From NCBI GenBank assembly GCA_937923585.1, contig CALDSM010000384.1:1-5884 (forward strand): a stretch of 5,884 bases of DNA. Direction: 5' to 3'. Within the stretch, counting starts at the first letter, position 1; the number at the start of each line of letters is the position of its first letter. The stretch is from an uncultured bacterium (lineage in GTDB: Bacteria; Hydrogenedentota; Hydrogenedentia; Hydrogenedentales; CAITNO01). The notes beneath the pieces are model-generated. The model worked only from the letters and a program-made list of their open reading frames with translations. It was not told where the DNA came from and did not search any database. This document shows positions 1-5,884 of this stretch, in pieces. Position numbers and translations under genes: made by a program.

Positions 1-69
1 CAGGCGCAGTATTAACAGTTCTGTGGGCGCCCGTCGCACCTGGTTTCCCGGTGAAAAACCCTCTGCCAT
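1..69 (-). CDS. Possible 5' end of a divergent gene (partial, runs off left edge)
   Basis: An ATG at 69-67 on the minus strand opens a 23-codon frame that stays open to the window edge (begins MAEGFSPGNQ, ends LLILRL). About 70 bp upstream on the same strand is an exact TTGACA hexamer, which is why the frame is mentioned. Against it, there is no Shine-Dalgarno sequence before the ATG, 23 open codons are easily met by chance, and the first bases are also open on the plus strand in two frames (2-115 and 3-86), either of which could be the tail of an upstream plus-strand gene. I recognise no family in any of the three translations. Confidence 0.2.
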   Translation of the reverse strand, partial: MAEGFSPGNQVRRAPTELLILRL

Positions 70-118
70 TGCACTGGAAGCCGTGATTCTGTCTGGGGAT
101 GGTTGCTTGCTTTAAGGT

Positions 119-145
119 AATGTAATCAAACGACTTATGTGTCAA
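119..145 (-). promoter_or_regulatory. Candidate leftward sigma-70 promoter
   Basis: The plus-strand bases 140-145 (tgtcaa) read TTGACA on the minus strand, a perfect -35 hexamer inside an AT-rich patch of an otherwise GC-rich stretch. The best -10 is TACATT (124-119, 4 of 6 matches) but with a short 15-nt spacer; at the ideal 17-nt spacer the hexamer is CATTAC (3 of 6). Transcription would start near 112 and reach the ATG at 69 after about 40 nt. It supports a divergent gene at the left edge, but the weak -10 keeps this tentative. Confidence 0.25.
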
Positions 146-485
146 CAACCGCACTGAAAGGCCTTGCCTTGTCGGGGAGCATCGGTGCGCGTTCCTTCCG
201 CCACCTTGGTCCGTATCGCCCTTTGACCCAGTTGCGCAAAGGCTCAAATCCGCGCCTACCCCGCCGGGAATTTGTTGGCAGGGGGTAAACATTCGACTTC
301 GGTCCGCCTTTCAGGTATCCTATGCCCGTTGGCTTTTTTGATATTCGTCATTGTGAGACGATTCAGACGCTGCCTGCGCGGGATGTTACGGGTTTATCCC
401 GGCAGGCACATGCATCCAGGCAGACTGTCGCGGCCTTCACGGGAAGGTGACGCGTTTCCGCGACGCGGCAGATGCCTGAAACACT
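146..485. other. Non-coding leader upstream of the acyl-CoA synthetase
   Basis: About 340 bp without a supported gene. One open frame starts at 272 and overlaps the synthetase in another frame, but its arginine-rich, low-complexity translation matches no fold I know and it lacks a ribosome binding site. I found no convincing plus-strand promoter; TTGACC at 222-227 has only AAATCC at the -10 distance. No tRNA, riboswitch or terminator with a strong stem is apparent. Confidence 0.5.
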
Positions 486-491
486 GGAGAG
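486..491 (+). promoter_or_regulatory. Ribosome binding site of the acyl-CoA synthetase
   Basis: GGAGAG lies three bases before the ATG at 495, with the GGAG core five bases from the A. This fixes 495 as the start. Confidence 0.7.
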
Positions 492-494
492 CAC

Positions 495-2036
495 ATGACC
501 ATATCAGAATTGCTGGAGACTCAGGCCCGCTGTTTCGGTGACCGCACCGCCTTCCTCTTCAACGACCAAAACTTCACCTATGGGGAGTGTGACGCGTTTT
601 CCGGAAGGGTTGCGGGGAATCTCAAGGCGCGCGGGGTGGGCGCGGGGGACAAGGTAGTTATTCTCTCCGGCAACTGCCCCGAATTTCTCTACTGCTTCTT
701 TGGGTTCGGCCGGATCGGGGCGGTGATTGTTCCGGTGAACCCCACCTTGGCGGTGGAGGAACTGGTCTACATCATCAACGATTCCGATGCGGAGACGGTG
801 ATTCTGGTGGCCGAACTGGCCCCCTATCTGCCGAAACTGCGGGAAGTCCTGCCCAAGGTGCGGCAATACTTTGTCATGGGTGGTCCGGCGGACGGCGGGG
901 CGGAATCTTTTGACGCACTGCTGGAACCGGTGGCGGTTCCCGAACTGGGCGCCGCCGAGGGCGACGACGCGGCGCTCATCTACACGTCGGGAACCACCGG
1001 CACCCCCAAGGGCGTGATTCTGACCCACGGGAACTACGTTTGGAACGCCCGGGCCGTCAGCCATTCAACCACCCTTACGGCGGCGGACCGGTTCCTGTGC
1101 GTGCTGCCGCTCTTCCACGTCAACGCCCAGGTGGTGTCGGTGCTGACCCCGATGATGGTCGGCTGCGACTTTGTGCTGGTCGGCGGGCGGTTCAACCCGT
1201 TCGGAATACTGCCCCTCATCGAGAAGTACCGTCCGACCATCATGAGCGCGGTGCCGACAGTTTACGGGTTGCTTTGCCGCATGCACAATGCCGAGGGGCA
1301 CGACATCAGTTCCATGCGCTTCTTCGTCTCCGGCGCGGCGCCCATGCCCGAGGAAATCTACCTGGCCACCCAGAAAGTGCTGCGCAAACCCCTGGTCATG
1401 GGTTACGGTCTGAGCGAGGCCACCTGCGCCAGTGCCGTGGCGAACGCCTTGGATCCCATCCAGTGGGACTCGGTTGGGCCGGCGCTGCCCTACGTGAACA
1501 TTCGTATCGTGGACCCGGAAGGCAAAGACGTGCCTGTGGGCGAGGTGGGCGAGATTCTGGTCTCCGGACCGACGGTCATGAAGGGCTACTACAAGAACCC
1601 CGAGGCCACTGCGGAAGTGCTTCAGGGCGGCTGGCTGAAGACCGGCGACCTGGGCTGTTTCGACGACAAGGCCCGGCTGCACATCGTGGACCGCGTCAAG
1701 GACATGATCATCCGGGGCGGGCTCAACATTTATCCCGTCCAGATCGAGCAGGTCATCATGCGCATGCCCGAGGTGGAAGAGGTGAGCGTGGTCGGCGTTG
1801 AGGAACCCACCTGGGGCCAGGAGGTGCTGGCCGTCGTCAAACTCAAAGAGGGTTGTTCCCTGACCGAGAAGCAGGTCATCGCCTTCTGCGGCGAGCACTT
1901 GGCCCAGTACAAGCGGCCCAAGTTTGTCCGTTTTGCGGACGAACTCCCCAAGACCGCCATCGGCAAAGTCCGCAAGAACGAGTTGTCCAGGCAGTTCAAG
2001 GACATTGCCCTGCATCACCGCGGCGGCAGGGGCTAA
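495..2036 (+). CDS. AMP-forming acyl-CoA synthetase (acyl-CoA ligase)
   Basis: A 513-residue member of the adenylate-forming enzyme superfamily. Such enzymes activate a carboxylic acid with ATP to an acyl-AMP, then pass the acyl group to coenzyme A in the cytoplasm. The signatures are complete: P-loop YTSGTTGTPKG (163-173), substrate-pocket stretch LPLFHVNAQ, adenine-binding GYGLSEAT (303-310), GWLKTGDLG with ribose-binding Asp385, VDRVKDMI with Arg400 and the hinge region, GGLNIYP, and PKTAIGK with the adenylation lysine at 491. Length is normal for the short fatty-acyl/CaiC-like group (about 500-550). The small mobile C-terminal domain begins near residue 400. The substrate cannot be read from sequence: medium- or long-chain fatty acid, carnitine-like or aromatic acids all remain possible. 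It has no partner genes (thiolase, dehydrogenase, acyl carrier) in view, and the next gene is 265 bp away, so it appears monocistronic here. No truncation or missing catalytic residue. Confidence 0.95.
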   Translation: MTISELLETQARCFGDRTAFLFNDQNFTYGECDAFSGRVAGNLKARGVGAGDKVVILSGNCPEFLYCFFGFGRIGAVIVPVNPTLAVEELVYIINDSDAETVILVAELAPYLPKLREVLPKVRQYFVMGGPADGGAESFDALLEPVAVPELGAAEGDDAALIYTSGTTGTPKGVILTHGNYVWNARAVSHSTTLTAADRFLCVLPLFHVNAQVVSVLTPMMVGCDFVLVGGRFNPFGILPLIEKYRPTIMSAVPTVYGLLCRMHNAEGHDISSMRFFVSGAAPMPEEIYLATQKVLRKPLVMGYGLSEATCASAVANALDPIQWDSVGPALPYVNIRIVDPEGKDVPVGEVGEILVSGPTVMKGYYKNPEATAEVLQGGWLKTGDLGCFDDKARLHIVDRVKDMIIRGGLNIYPVQIEQVIMRMPEVEEVSVVGVEEPTWGQEVLAVVKLKEGCSLTEKQVIAFCGEHLAQYKRPKFVRFADELPKTAIGKVRKNELSRQFKDIALHHRGGRG

Positions 2037-2052
2037 TCCAACAGTCACCCCT

Positions 2053-2072
2053 CTGCGCAGTATTGAGCGCAG
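2053..2072 (+). terminator. Weak hairpin downstream of the synthetase
   Basis: CTGCGC (2053-2058) pairs perfectly with GCGCAG (2067-2072) around an 8-nt loop, 16 bp after the stop codon. No T run follows, so it is not a classical intrinsic terminator. It may protect the 3' end or be chance. Confidence 0.25.
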
Positions 2073-2146
2073 TCGCATGCCTACCCACTTGTCGATTTCT
2101 TGAAGCGTGCTTGATGCGCTTGGCAGAACGACCGGCCAAAGTCCCC

Positions 2147-2169
2147 GCACGAAGTGTTCGCTTTTTTTT
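2147..2169 (+). terminator. Possible intrinsic terminator (short stem plus T8)
   Basis: A run of eight T (2162-2169) follows a short stem, CGAA (2150-2153) with TTCG (2157-2160) around GTG. A T8 run is notable in GC-rich DNA and the position, between two codirectional genes, suits a terminator for the synthetase transcript. The four-base-pair stem is much weaker than usual, so confidence is low. Confidence 0.3.
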
Positions 2170-2211
2170 CTGCAACATGGCATTATTGTCAAGGATTCTT
2201 CCAACGACCCT

Positions 2212-2226
2212 TGAACAGCCTGTTCA
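2212..2226. promoter_or_regulatory. 15-bp perfect dyad, possible operator
   Basis: TGAACAG and CTGTTCA form 7-bp inverted arms around a single C, 75 bp before the next start codon. It resembles operators of dimeric helix-turn-helix repressors in form. It is not a Bacillus-type LexA box, since GAAC and GTTC are separated by five rather than four bases. A dyad of this size can occur by chance in a window this long. Confidence 0.25.
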
Positions 2227-2301
2227 CGGAAGATCGCACCAGAAGGGGATGCAAATGCGTGCCTTCCTCGTCGGTGAAGCAGATGTGAGTCATAACACAC
2301 G

Positions 2302-3312
2302 ATGAAGATGTTAGTCGGCCACCGAAGAATTGCCTGCACGGCCATCGTCTTGATCGCCCTGGGTGTTTGGGCATATTCGGAGCATCACCCCGCTCACGGA
2401 GTGGAGCATGGGGGTGCCCTGCCGGGTAACGCGCCCCGCGAAGAAGACGCAGCAGGGCTAGGAACGCATCCTGACGGAGAAGCCGGAAAGCCGAAGGTCT
2501 CCGCACCGGCAACAGCAGAGGGCAAAGAGGGGCTTGCCGGTGGGGAGAGGATAGAACTTGGCCCCGAGGCGAAACGTATCTGCCTTGCGCTCGACATCGA
2601 TTGTGACAAAGATATCACCAGCGTTGAGCGCATGCACGTTCCCAATCAGTGCTTTATCCAGGTCGCCACCACGAAACACCAGGCGCTTAAGTTCGACGAC
2701 GCGGGGATACTTCGAGAGTATTGGTTGATGGATGAGTTGAAGATACCGGAGGGGTTGACCCTGAAGGACGGAATAACTCTGGCCGAGGCGACAAAACGGG
2801 CAAACGCGATACTGGCCAAGACGGGCATAGAGATGGTCTTCTCCGAATCCGATGGGCAATATTTCAATCCTGACGGCAATGACAACGAACTGGATGCTTA
2901 CTCCCGCTGGGAATTCGGGCGGCAACAGGAGTACGGTGGATTTCCCTACCTGTTCAACAGTGTGAAAGTGAATGTGCGTGCATATAACGGCGAAATCGAC
3001 TGCCTGTTCAACCGCATGACTAAGTACCATCCCGAGAATCTCGATGAGCGCGTTTCCGCCAGCGACGCGGTCAGAACGGCCGAGGAATTCTTCTGGAAGC
3101 AATGCCCCAAACTTGCGGGAACGTCGGCGAACTACGTGCGCGAGTGGATTGTCTATCCGAATGACCGTTTGGGCTCGGACACTCCGCCTGCCAAAACTGA
3201 CAGTAGCTTGGAGTGTCCGAAACCCCGTTTGTGTTGGGGCGTGTCGTTCGGTCTGAACAAAGGTGCGCTGTTCGTTGATTCTGCCACCGGGAAAATAATC
3301 GGAGGATTGTAA
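2302..3312 (+). CDS. Membrane-anchored exported protein with PepSY/YcdB-like repeats
   Basis: A 336-residue protein of unknown function. Residues 8-9 are RR, followed by a hydrophobic segment at about 10-25 (a signal anchor or uncleaved signal). Residues 26-80 are a Gly/Ala/Pro/Glu-rich linker, and the rest is a globular part probably outside the membrane. Two regions look like PepSY-type repeats: ITLAEATKRANAIL (158-171) leading to YSRWEFG at 200 and VNVRAYNGEIDCLF from 223, then VSASDAVRTAEEFF (251-264) leading to CWGVSFG and the closing GALFVDSATGKIIGGL (321-336). The pattern of helix, long strand pair and a final D-x-x-TGKI is the known hallmark of PepSY and YcdB/YcdC domains, which are often extracytoplasmic and linked to peptidase control. 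That assignment is my inference. An in-frame stop at 2293-2295 limits the start to 2302 or the ATG at 2308; neither has a good Shine-Dalgarno sequence. GC content appears lower than in the neighbouring genes. The gene converges on the hydrolase, with 37 bp between the stops. Confidence 0.8.
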   Translation: MKMLVGHRRIACTAIVLIALGVWAYSEHHPAHGVEHGGALPGNAPREEDAAGLGTHPDGEAGKPKVSAPATAEGKEGLAGGERIELGPEAKRICLALDIDCDKDITSVERMHVPNQCFIQVATTKHQALKFDDAGILREYWLMDELKIPEGLTLKDGITLAEATKRANAILAKTGIEMVFSESDGQYFNPDGNDNELDAYSRWEFGRQQEYGGFPYLFNSVKVNVRAYNGEIDCLFNRMTKYHPENLDERVSASDAVRTAEEFFWKQCPKLAGTSANYVREWIVYPNDRLGSDTPPAKTDSSLECPKPRLCWGVSFGLNKGALFVDSATGKIIGGL

Positions 3313-3349
3313 GACTTCTTGGCCCGCCGGTTGTGATTCTCAGAAAAGG

Positions 3350-5422
3350 TCAAGGCTGGTTCGACGGCACCTTCACCAAGCACCGCTCAACCGTGGAATC
3401 TCCGCCGGGTACGGACAGGATCAGCCCTCCCTTCCGCCAATCATAGGCCCGGCAACTGAAGGCATAGGCATCGTTGATAAAGCACTCAATGATGGAGCCC
3501 AGCACGAATGCCTGAATTCTGACCGGTTGGGCAGTGTCAATGGTCACGGGGCGCGCGTAGTTGAACTTGGCGCCGACAATTTCCGCCTCGTGCTTGTCCG
3601 GCCTGAGTATCAGGTGGTAACCCTGTTCAGGTTTGTCGCCTTGGCGCAGGTGCAGGTCGAGGACCATGTTGGCATCCATCTTCACGCTGCAATCCAGAAG
3701 GTAATTGTCCGGAGTGGCTGATTTCAGCACGTTGTCACCGTTGGTGACTGAACTGTGTTGCGTGCTCAGAACTTTGTCGAACACCGCCACCGCCTCGGGC
3801 ACCGGCTTGAAGTAGAGCATCCCGTTCGGCCCCGCATGGACTTCGCGCGGGATGCTCTGGTCGCCGCCCCACTGCATGTCTCCGCCGTCCCGTTCGCCGC
3901 CCAAATCACGAATCCAACCGGTGATGATGTGTCGCTTGCCGTCGAACATGCGCTTGGCCGCGTAAAGGATCGGCGTGTCAATGGCGCCGGTCTCGGGCAC
4001 CCGGTAAGGTCCGCCCACCTCCGCCGCATAACGCATGTCGGTCGTGCCCGCGCTGGGGGAGTGGATGAGATGCCAGGTGTCGCCCACCTTAAATACGTCC
4101 GGACATTCCGGCGTGCCCTCGCCCAGCGGCGGGTCCAGGATCAACGGTTCGGCCTGGGTCCAATGGACGATGTCGTCTGACTTCAGCACACCCTGCACGG
4201 GATGCTTGGTCTTGGCATCGCGGGCGCAGACCACCATCCAGAACTGCTGCTCCGCCGCGTTCCAGAACACGAAGGGGTCGCGGAAGTCGCTGTTGTCGTA
4301 ATGCACACCGTCGGCGAAGAAGCCGTTCTCCGGATGCTTGGTCCACTGGACCAGGTCCGGGCTGGTGGCGTGCATGATCTTTTCGCGTCCCGCCTTGTTC
4401 TCCGGGTTCCAGCCCGTGTACCAGATGTGGAAGGCGCCTTCATGCTCCGACACGGAGCCGGTGAACATGTGCAACCCGTCCGGGCCGTCTTTTGCCCCGT
4501 CCGAGCGCAACGCCGTCGGCAGTTCCTGCCAGTGCACCAGGTCCTTAGACACGATGTGCTCCCAGGGCACTTTGTCCAGCGCGCGCAGATAGAAGATGTG
4601 GTACTCACCCTTCCAGAAGAAGGGGATGGTGTCGGCGAGACGGCCCGCCGCCGGACGGTAGTGGACGGGGGAGGGGTAACGTTCCACAATATCCGGTCCG
4701 GGCACAATCGCGTCCTTGCGCATTACCTGCGCCAGTTCGGCGTCGGACAGCGCCCGCGGCCACAGCGCCGCCTCCTCCATTTCGCCCGTGAAGAGGCGCA
4801 CCGTTTTGCCGTGGTCCGTCTCGGCGCCGATGAGTACCGGCTCGTTGTTCTGGGTGATATCCCCGCCGCGCCAGGGCTGCTGCGCCATCACCTTGCCGTC
4901 GCACAGCAATTGCACCCGTTTGCCGTCATAGAGGCCGACCAAGTCATGCCAGGCGGTGGTGTCTATCGCGGACACAGGGAAACTGGTCCCGACAAACCCC
5001 GTTTCCGTGTGCAGCTCAAAGCCGATGTCCTGTCCCGGCGTGCCCGGCAGGTCCACGCTGAACAGGTTGAAATGCACCATCTCGTGCCCGCCGCGCTTGG
5101 CAAAGAGGGCCGTGCCCCAGGTTCCCTTCGGGTCGCGCACACGCAGGTAGACGGTGATGGCGCTGCCCTTGACGGACAGGTCCTTGCCCACATTCAAATA
5201 GGCGTCCTCGAGCCGCATGATATTGGCGCCTGCCACTGCACCTGCACCCTCAGCGGTCAGTCCCACCGTCATGCGGCCCTCGGCCTCGACCGCAGGCTTG
5301 GGCTTAAGGCCCAGTTCACCAATCTTCCAATACCCGGTCGCCGCACCCAGAACCGCATCCCGTCCATCAGCCCCGGCCCAAGCGGCGCACAGCAGCACAC
5401 CCAGCACCCACAAGTTTTTCAT
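3350..5422 (-). CDS. Secreted LamG plus GH32-like glycoside hydrolase
   Basis: A 690-residue exported enzyme. Residues 1-18 or so (MKNLWVLGVLLCAAWAGA) are a typical signal peptide. Residues about 40-235 form a LamG/concanavalin-like sandwich, ending in the characteristic GEMEEAALWPRALSDAEL. Residues about 250-545 are a five-bladed propeller of the GH32 type: Asp264 in RLADTIPFFWKGEYHIFYL is the likely nucleophile, RDP at 381-383 the transition-state stabiliser, and Glu439 in GTPECPD the likely acid/base. Three blades carry S-x-D-[LI]-V-x-W at 292-298, 354-360 and 415-421. A C-terminal beta-sandwich (about 550-690, with IECFINDAYAFSCR) is as in GH32 enzymes. The family hydrolyses beta-fructosides such as sucrose, levan or inulin, but the changed nucleophile loop makes the substrate uncertain. 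The frame stays open up to 5536, yet 5422 is preferred because it gives the signal peptide and a strong ribosome binding site. No transporter or regulator lies beside it. Confidence 0.9.
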   Translation of the reverse strand: MKNLWVLGVLLCAAWAGADGRDAVLGAATGYWKIGELGLKPKPAVEAEGRMTVGLTAEGAGAVAGANIMRLEDAYLNVGKDLSVKGSAITVYLRVRDPKGTWGTALFAKRGGHEMVHFNLFSVDLPGTPGQDIGFELHTETGFVGTSFPVSAIDTTAWHDLVGLYDGKRVQLLCDGKVMAQQPWRGGDITQNNEPVLIGAETDHGKTVRLFTGEMEEAALWPRALSDAELAQVMRKDAIVPGPDIVERYPSPVHYRPAAGRLADTIPFFWKGEYHIFYLRALDKVPWEHIVSKDLVHWQELPTALRSDGAKDGPDGLHMFTGSVSEHEGAFHIWYTGWNPENKAGREKIMHATSPDLVQWTKHPENGFFADGVHYDNSDFRDPFVFWNAAEQQFWMVVCARDAKTKHPVQGVLKSDDIVHWTQAEPLILDPPLGEGTPECPDVFKVGDTWHLIHSPSAGTTDMRYAAEVGGPYRVPETGAIDTPILYAAKRMFDGKRHIITGWIRDLGGERDGGDMQWGGDQSIPREVHAGPNGMLYFKPVPEAVAVFDKVLSTQHSSVTNGDNVLKSATPDNYLLDCSVKMDANMVLDLHLRQGDKPEQGYHLILRPDKHEAEIVGAKFNYARPVTIDTAQPVRIQAFVLGSIIECFINDAYAFSCRAYDWRKGGLILSVPGGDSTVERCLVKVPSNQP

Positions 5423-5428
5423 GGCGTT

Positions 5429-5435
5429 CCTCTCC
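5429..5435 (-). promoter_or_regulatory. Ribosome binding site that fixes the hydrolase start
   Basis: On the minus strand GGAGAGG lies six bases before the ATG at 5422. It decides against the longer open frame beginning at 5536, whose extra 38 residues would bury the signal peptide. Confidence 0.8.
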
Positions 5436-5475
5436 GGTGTTGATGAAACAGGCATCTCTGAACACTGCCGGACCC

Positions 5476-5504
5476 ATTCTACCCGGAAAGAGTCATGCCA
5501 AACA
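5476..5504 (-). promoter_or_regulatory. Candidate promoter of the hydrolase gene
   Basis: On the minus strand TAGAAT (5481-5476) is a 5-of-6 match to a sigma-70 -10 box. At 17-nt spacing the -35 is the poor TGTTTG (5504-5499); TTGGCA (5501-5496) is a better hexamer but only 14 nt away. The start would fall near 5469, giving a leader of about 47 nt. The same bases also loosely resemble a sigma-54 site but lack the key GC at -12. Confidence 0.25.
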
Positions 5505-5621
5505 TCCGCCGCGCCGTATTTCATCCCCCAAACCAAGCCTGAACACTAACCCAATGCCTTTACACGACTTAAATAGTTTCTACGAAAGCCGCAAACTTCT
5601 TTCAGGTGGTCCACCCCTTCG
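5505..5621. other. Short non-coding stretch between hydrolase promoter and repeat array
   Basis: No gene or strong signal seen. The only structure is an 11-bp dyad, GGTGG-T-CCACC, at 5605-5615, too short to interpret. A locally AT-rich piece lies around 5560-5582. Confidence 0.4.
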
Positions 5622-5642
5622 CAAAGCAGTCATCCCCCTGGG
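5622..5642. repeat. Degenerate boundary unit of the tandem array
   Basis: This 21-bp segment begins CAAAG, ends GGG and sits exactly one period before the first clear repeat. By eye it matches that unit at 14 of 21 positions. It lacks the palindromic core. It looks like a decayed outermost copy, although chance similarity cannot be fully excluded. Confidence 0.5.
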
Positions 5643-5884
5643 CAAAGTAAGCTTACTCCGGGGCAAAGTAAGCTTACTCCGGGGCAAAGTAAGCCTGCTC
5701 CGGGACAAAGTAAGCTTACTCCCGGACAAAGTAAGCCTGCTCCGGGACAAAGTAAGCCTGCTCCGGGACAAAGTAAGCTTACTCCGAGACAAAGTAAGCT
5801 TACTCCGAGACAAAGTAAGCTTACTCCGAGACAAAGTAAGCTTACTCCGAGACAAAGTAAGCTTACTCCGAGACAAAGTAAGCT
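5643..5884. repeat. 21-bp tandem repeat array with palindromic cores, continues past right edge
   Basis: Eleven complete 21-bp units start at 5643, 5664, 5685, 5706, 5727, 5748, 5769, 5790, 5811, 5832 and 5853, and a partial twelfth starts at 5874. There are no gaps or spacers. Each unit begins CAAAGTAAGC; in eight units the core AGTAAGCTTACT is a perfect 12-bp palindrome containing AAGCTT. Tails vary: CCGGGG (units 1-2), CCGGGA (3, 5, 6), CCCGGA (4), CCGAGA (7-11). Units 3, 5 and 6 share two linked changes (core ending CCTGCT) that break the palindrome. Units 7-11 are identical. Because 21 is a multiple of three, several frames are open throughout, including a minus-strand heptapeptide frame (SRSKLTL) that ends at 5580. 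I do not regard this as a gene, since its only start inside the window is a TTG within a repeat. Confidence 0.95.

Noticed and set aside
272..541. 89-codon plus-strand open frame in the synthetase leader
   Set aside because: It has no ribosome binding site, an arginine-rich composition, and it overlaps the start of the real gene in another frame.
1040..1801. Plus-strand open frame (253 codons) in another frame within the synthetase
   Set aside because: It is fully inside the real gene; its Arg/Gly/His-rich translation has no motif.
4..2064. Shared 10-mer GCGCAGTATT at 4-13 and 2055-2064
   Set aside because: A single 10-bp match between two sites is expected several times by chance in a window of this size.
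1065..2345. Long minus-strand open frame (426 codons) opposite the acyl-CoA synthetase
   Set aside because: It is antisense to a gene with every catalytic motif intact. Its His/Asp/Leu-rich translation is the mirror of GC-rich codons and it shows no known fold.
4202..5443. Long plus-strand open frame (413 codons) opposite the glycoside hydrolase
   Set aside because: It is antisense to a protein with a signal peptide, LamG and GH32 motifs. The Arg/His/Val-rich translation is typical of a GC-driven shadow frame.
5485..5501. Sigma-54 promoter (TTGGCA, then TTTC) ahead of the hydrolase
   Set aside because: The -24 half is good, but the essential GC at -12 is TC and no activator gene is present.
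5423..5536. N-terminal extension of the hydrolase to an ATG at 5536
   Set aside because: It would place 38 polar residues before a clear signal peptide, while the ATG at 5422 has GGAGAGG at ideal spacing.
5643..5884. CRISPR array
   Set aside because: Units are directly adjacent with no unique spacers, the 21-bp period is too short, and no cas gene is visible.

Overview
The window is bacterial, GC-rich DNA with ordinary ATG starts. Shine-Dalgarno sequences are clear in front of two of the three genes. A secreted LamG plus GH32-type glycosidase next to a PepSY-like anchored protein is a style common in Planctomycetes, Lentisphaerae, Hydrogenedentes and related environmental bacteria. That placement is inference from gene style only; no marker gene in the window fixes the taxon.

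Layout. Positions 1-494 hold no secure gene. An AT-rich patch near 111-145 contains an exact TTGACA facing left, and an open frame starting at 69 runs leftward off the edge, so a divergent gene may begin here. Positions 495-2036 (+) encode a complete AMP-forming acyl-CoA synthetase with all signature motifs intact. Positions 2037-2301 are a non-coding gap with a small hairpin, a T8 run and a 15-bp dyad. Positions 2302-3312 (+) encode a membrane-anchored exported protein with two PepSY/YcdB-like repeats. After a 37-bp convergent gap, 3350-5422 (-) encodes a secreted LamG plus GH32-like glycoside hydrolase. Upstream of that gene lie about 200 bp of non-coding DNA, then a 21-bp tandem array (5643-5884) that runs off the right edge.

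Function. The three genes do not form an evident pathway. The ligase activates a carboxylic acid in the cytoplasm, the second protein is exported and of unknown role, and the third probably cleaves a fructan- or sucrose-like glycoside outside the cytoplasm. They look like three separately expressed units; the hydrolase is convergent to the other two.

The most unusual element is the tandem array. Each unit is exactly 21 bp (about two helical turns), and most units carry a perfect 12-bp palindrome with a HindIII site at its centre. Units are identical towards the right edge and decay towards the hydrolase gene. It is either an iteron-like protein-binding array or an expanding minisatellite; the sequence alone cannot decide.
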